This document shows, piece after piece, positions 5,993 through 7,555 of a stretch of DNA of 7,555 nt. Location: contig JAGGTC010000134.1 in the NCBI GenBank assembly GCA_021163945.1, forward strand, positions 1-7,555, written 5' to 3'. Below the pieces are notes generated by a model. That model was not told where the DNA came from and did no database searches. It saw nothing but the letters and a program-made list of their open reading frames with translations. The stretch's first letter is position 1. Each line of letters starts with the position of its first letter. The translations under genes and the position numbers were made by a program. This DNA comes from Deltaproteobacteria bacterium (GTDB taxonomy: Bacteria; Desulfobacterota; Desulfofervidia; Desulfofervidales; DG-60).

Positions 5993-6001
5993 AAAGGAGG
6001 T
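5993..6001 (+). promoter_or_regulatory. Strong Shine-Dalgarno deciding the gatC TTG start
   Basis: AAAGGAGGT is a near-perfect complement of the 16S rRNA 3' end and ends 4 nt before TTG at 6006. No in-frame ATG exists close by, so the TTG is the start. Confidence 0.85.
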
Positions 6002-6005
6002 AGCC

Positions 6006-6290
6006 TTGAAAATTAGTAAGGAAGAGGTTTTGCATGTAGCAAAACTGGCTAGGCTTTCATTTTCTGAAAAGGAAATAGGACTTTTTACCCATCAATTAAA
6101 TCAAATACTGATTTATATGGAAAAACTAAATGAAGTAGACACAAGCAAGATAGAGCCTACATACCATGCCTTAGAGATTACAAATGTATTTAGAGAAGAT
6201 GATATTAAACCCTCCCTGGATAAGGAAAAGGTGCTTTCCAATGCACCAAAAAAGGACAGGGACATGATCGTTGTACCAAGGGTGATATAG
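6006..6290 (+). CDS. gatC: Asp-tRNA(Asn)/Glu-tRNA(Gln) amidotransferase subunit C
   Basis: Small scaffold subunit of the GatCAB amidotransferase; it wraps around GatA and stabilises the complex that converts misacylated Glu-tRNA(Gln) and/or Asp-tRNA(Asn) to the amide form. The 94-residue product has the family's HVAKLARLSFSE (10-21), a helix with QLNQILIYMEKLNEVDT (30-46), and the conserved REDDIKPSLDKEKVLSNAPK (63-82). It ends in a strand (DMIVVPRVI). Length is normal. Translation starts at TTG with a strong Shine-Dalgarno, and the stop codon abuts the gatA ATG with no gap, so expression of the two is coupled. Confidence 0.96.
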   Translation: MKISKEEVLHVAKLARLSFSEKEIGLFTHQLNQILIYMEKLNEVDTSKIEPTYHALEITNVFREDDIKPSLDKEKVLSNAPKKDRDMIVVPRVI

Positions 6291-7555
6291 ATGTTATCAA
6301 AAATGACCATTCATGAGTTGCATAAACTTTTGAAAAAAAGAGAGGTAAGCCCTAGGGAAATTGTAGAGGATATATTTAAGCGTATAGAGAGGGTGGAAGA
6401 AAAGGTCAAGGCCTACATCACACTAACAAGGGAAAATGCATTAAAACAGGCAGAGATAGCTGAAAAAATGATAAAAAAAGGGGAAATAACACCTGTTACA
6501 GGCATCCCACTTGCTATTAAGGACAATATCTGTACAGAGGGCATAAGGACTACCTGTGCCTCTAGGATATTGGAAAACTTTTTCCCTCCTTATGATGCCA
6601 CAGTGATTAAGTTGTTAAAGAAGGCAGGTGCCATCATTTTGGGAAAGACAAACCTGGATGAGTTTGCCATGGGCTCTTCCACAGAAAATTCCGCTATACA
6701 AATTACCAGAAACCCCTGGAGATTGGATTGTGTGCCTGGTGGCTCAAGTGGTGGTTCTGCCGCGGCAGTGGCCGCAGATGAGTGTATCTCTGCCCTAGGT
6801 TCAGACACAGGGGGCTCCATCAGACAGCCCGCCTCATTTTGTGGTGTAGTTGGCCTAAAGCCTACCTATGGGGTGGTTTCAAGATTTGGGTTAGTGGCCT
6901 TTGCCTCCTCCTTAGACCAGATTGGCCCAATCTCCAAAGATGTTACTGATGCAGCCATTTTGCTCTCCATTATTGCTGAACATGATGATTATGACTCAAC
7001 CTCTGCAAGGATAGAAAAACAGGACTACACTCAGGCACTAAAGGATGGGATTAGGGGGGTGCGTATAGGCGTACCCAAGGAGTATTTTGTAGAGGGGATG
7101 GACAAGGAAGTTAAAGGGGCAGTAAGGGGTGCGGTAGAGACTATGGCATCTTTGGGTGCAGAGATAGTGGATGTCTCCCTCCCTCATACAGAGTATGCTG
7201 TGGCTACCTATTATATCATCGCCCCAGCAGAGGCAAGCTCCAATTTGGCCAGATATGATGGGGTCAAATATGGACTGAGAGAGGATGCCAAAGAACTGAT
7301 AGAGATGTATTGTGAAAGCAGGTCTTCTGGATTTGGGGATGAGGTAAAGAGGAGGATCATGTTGGGCACATATGCATTATCTGCTGGCTATTATGAGGCC
7401 TATTATAAAAAGGCATCGCAGGTAAGGACACTGATAAAGCAGGATTTTTTGGATGCGTTCAAACTGTGTGATGTAATTGTTACACCAGTCTCCCCTACCC
7501 CTGCCTTTAAAATCGGTGAAAAGATAGATGATCCACTAAAGATGTATCTCTCAGA
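6291..7555 (+). CDS. gatA: Asp-tRNA(Asn)/Glu-tRNA(Gln) amidotransferase subunit A (3' end outside window)
   Basis: Glutamine-hydrolysing amidase subunit of GatCAB, supplying ammonia to the GatB kinase/transamidase site. The frame is open from the ATG to the right edge without stop or frameshift: 421 residues of a usual 480 or so. The amidase-signature Ser-cisSer-Lys triad is present: K77 in PLAIKDN, S152 in PGGSSGGSAAA, and S176 in GSDTGGSIRQP. Further conserved segments are GKTNLDEFAMGSS (118-130), VGLKPTYGVVSRFGL and SLDQIGP. AAGGGTGA (6278-6285), inside the end of gatC, is a usable ribosome site. Presence of GatCA implies that tRNA-Gln and/or tRNA-Asn are charged indirectly. gatB is not in the window. 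Confidence 0.97.
   Translation, partial: MLSKMTIHELHKLLKKREVSPREIVEDIFKRIERVEEKVKAYITLTRENALKQAEIAEKMIKKGEITPVTGIPLAIKDNICTEGIRTTCASRILENFFPPYDATVIKLLKKAGAIILGKTNLDEFAMGSSTENSAIQITRNPWRLDCVPGGSSGGSAAAVAADECISALGSDTGGSIRQPASFCGVVGLKPTYGVVSRFGLVAFASSLDQIGPISKDVTDAAILLSIIAEHDDYDSTSARIEKQDYTQALKDGIRGVRIGVPKEYFVEGMDKEVKGAVRGAVETMASLGAEIVDVSLPHTEYAVATYYIIAPAEASSNLARYDGVKYGLREDAKELIEMYCESRSSGFGDEVKRRIMLGTYALSAGYYEAYYKKASQVRTLIKQDFLDAFKLCDVIVTPVSPTPAFKIGEKIDDPLKMYLS

Noticed and set aside
6590..6820. Minus-strand open frame rich in Pro/Ala/Glu inside gatA
   Set aside because: It is the antisense of the Gly/Ser-rich amidase signature; composition is dictated by gatA.

Overview
The window is a compact, AT-rich piece of bacterial chromosome with almost no intergenic space and frequent AGA/AGG and ATA codons. 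GatCA (indirect charging of tRNA-Gln/Asn), a NapH-like polyferredoxin beside Tat genes, and archaeal/thermophile-style ATPases suggest an anaerobic and possibly thermophilic bacterium. A low-GC sulfur- or sulfate-metabolising lineage of the Desulfobacterota/Thermodesulfobacteria type is my best guess; this is inference, not proof. No rRNA, tRNA, CRISPR array or insertion sequence was seen.

Layout, left to right. (1) 1-667 (+): the 3' end of an ABC-type/AAA_21-like ATPase gene, then a short partner gene that looks like a DUF4276/TOPRIM-type protein lacking its middle. Together they resemble a two-gene accessory (possibly defence) cassette in decay. (2) 709-1377 (+): nth, a DNA repair glycosylase with its own promoter-like sequence. 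(3) 3278-1280 (-): an overlapping four-gene operon, tatB - tatC - a 45-residue membrane CXXC protein - a NapH-like membrane 4Fe-4S protein. The CXXC gene (2152-2289) is easy to miss and overlaps both neighbours. The last gene of the operon runs 98 bp into the 3' end of nth on the opposite strand. (4) 3416-4909 (+): an AAA_14/DUF4143-type ATPase with a good promoter and a leader carrying a small inverted repeat around its ribosome binding site. (5) 4947-7555 (+): a histone-deacetylase-family amidohydrolase, then gatC and gatA (gatA runs off the right edge).

How the genes may work together. The Tat genes export folded, often cofactor-bearing, proteins. The two downstream genes add a membrane thiol (CXXC) protein and a membrane iron-sulfur electron carrier, so the operon reads as a Tat translocase coupled to a membrane redox module. 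GatC and GatA belong to the amidotransferase that converts Glu-tRNA(Gln)/Asp-tRNA(Asn); gatB must lie elsewhere or further right.

A recurring regulatory pattern is that nth, tatB and the deacetylase-like gene each have a sigma70-like -35/-10 pair with a 17-nt spacer. In each case the -10 ends only 7-8 nt before the ATG and no convincing Shine-Dalgarno is present, which suggests leaderless mRNAs. By contrast, gatC has a near-perfect Shine-Dalgarno and the AAA_14-type gene has a leader of about 46 nt.
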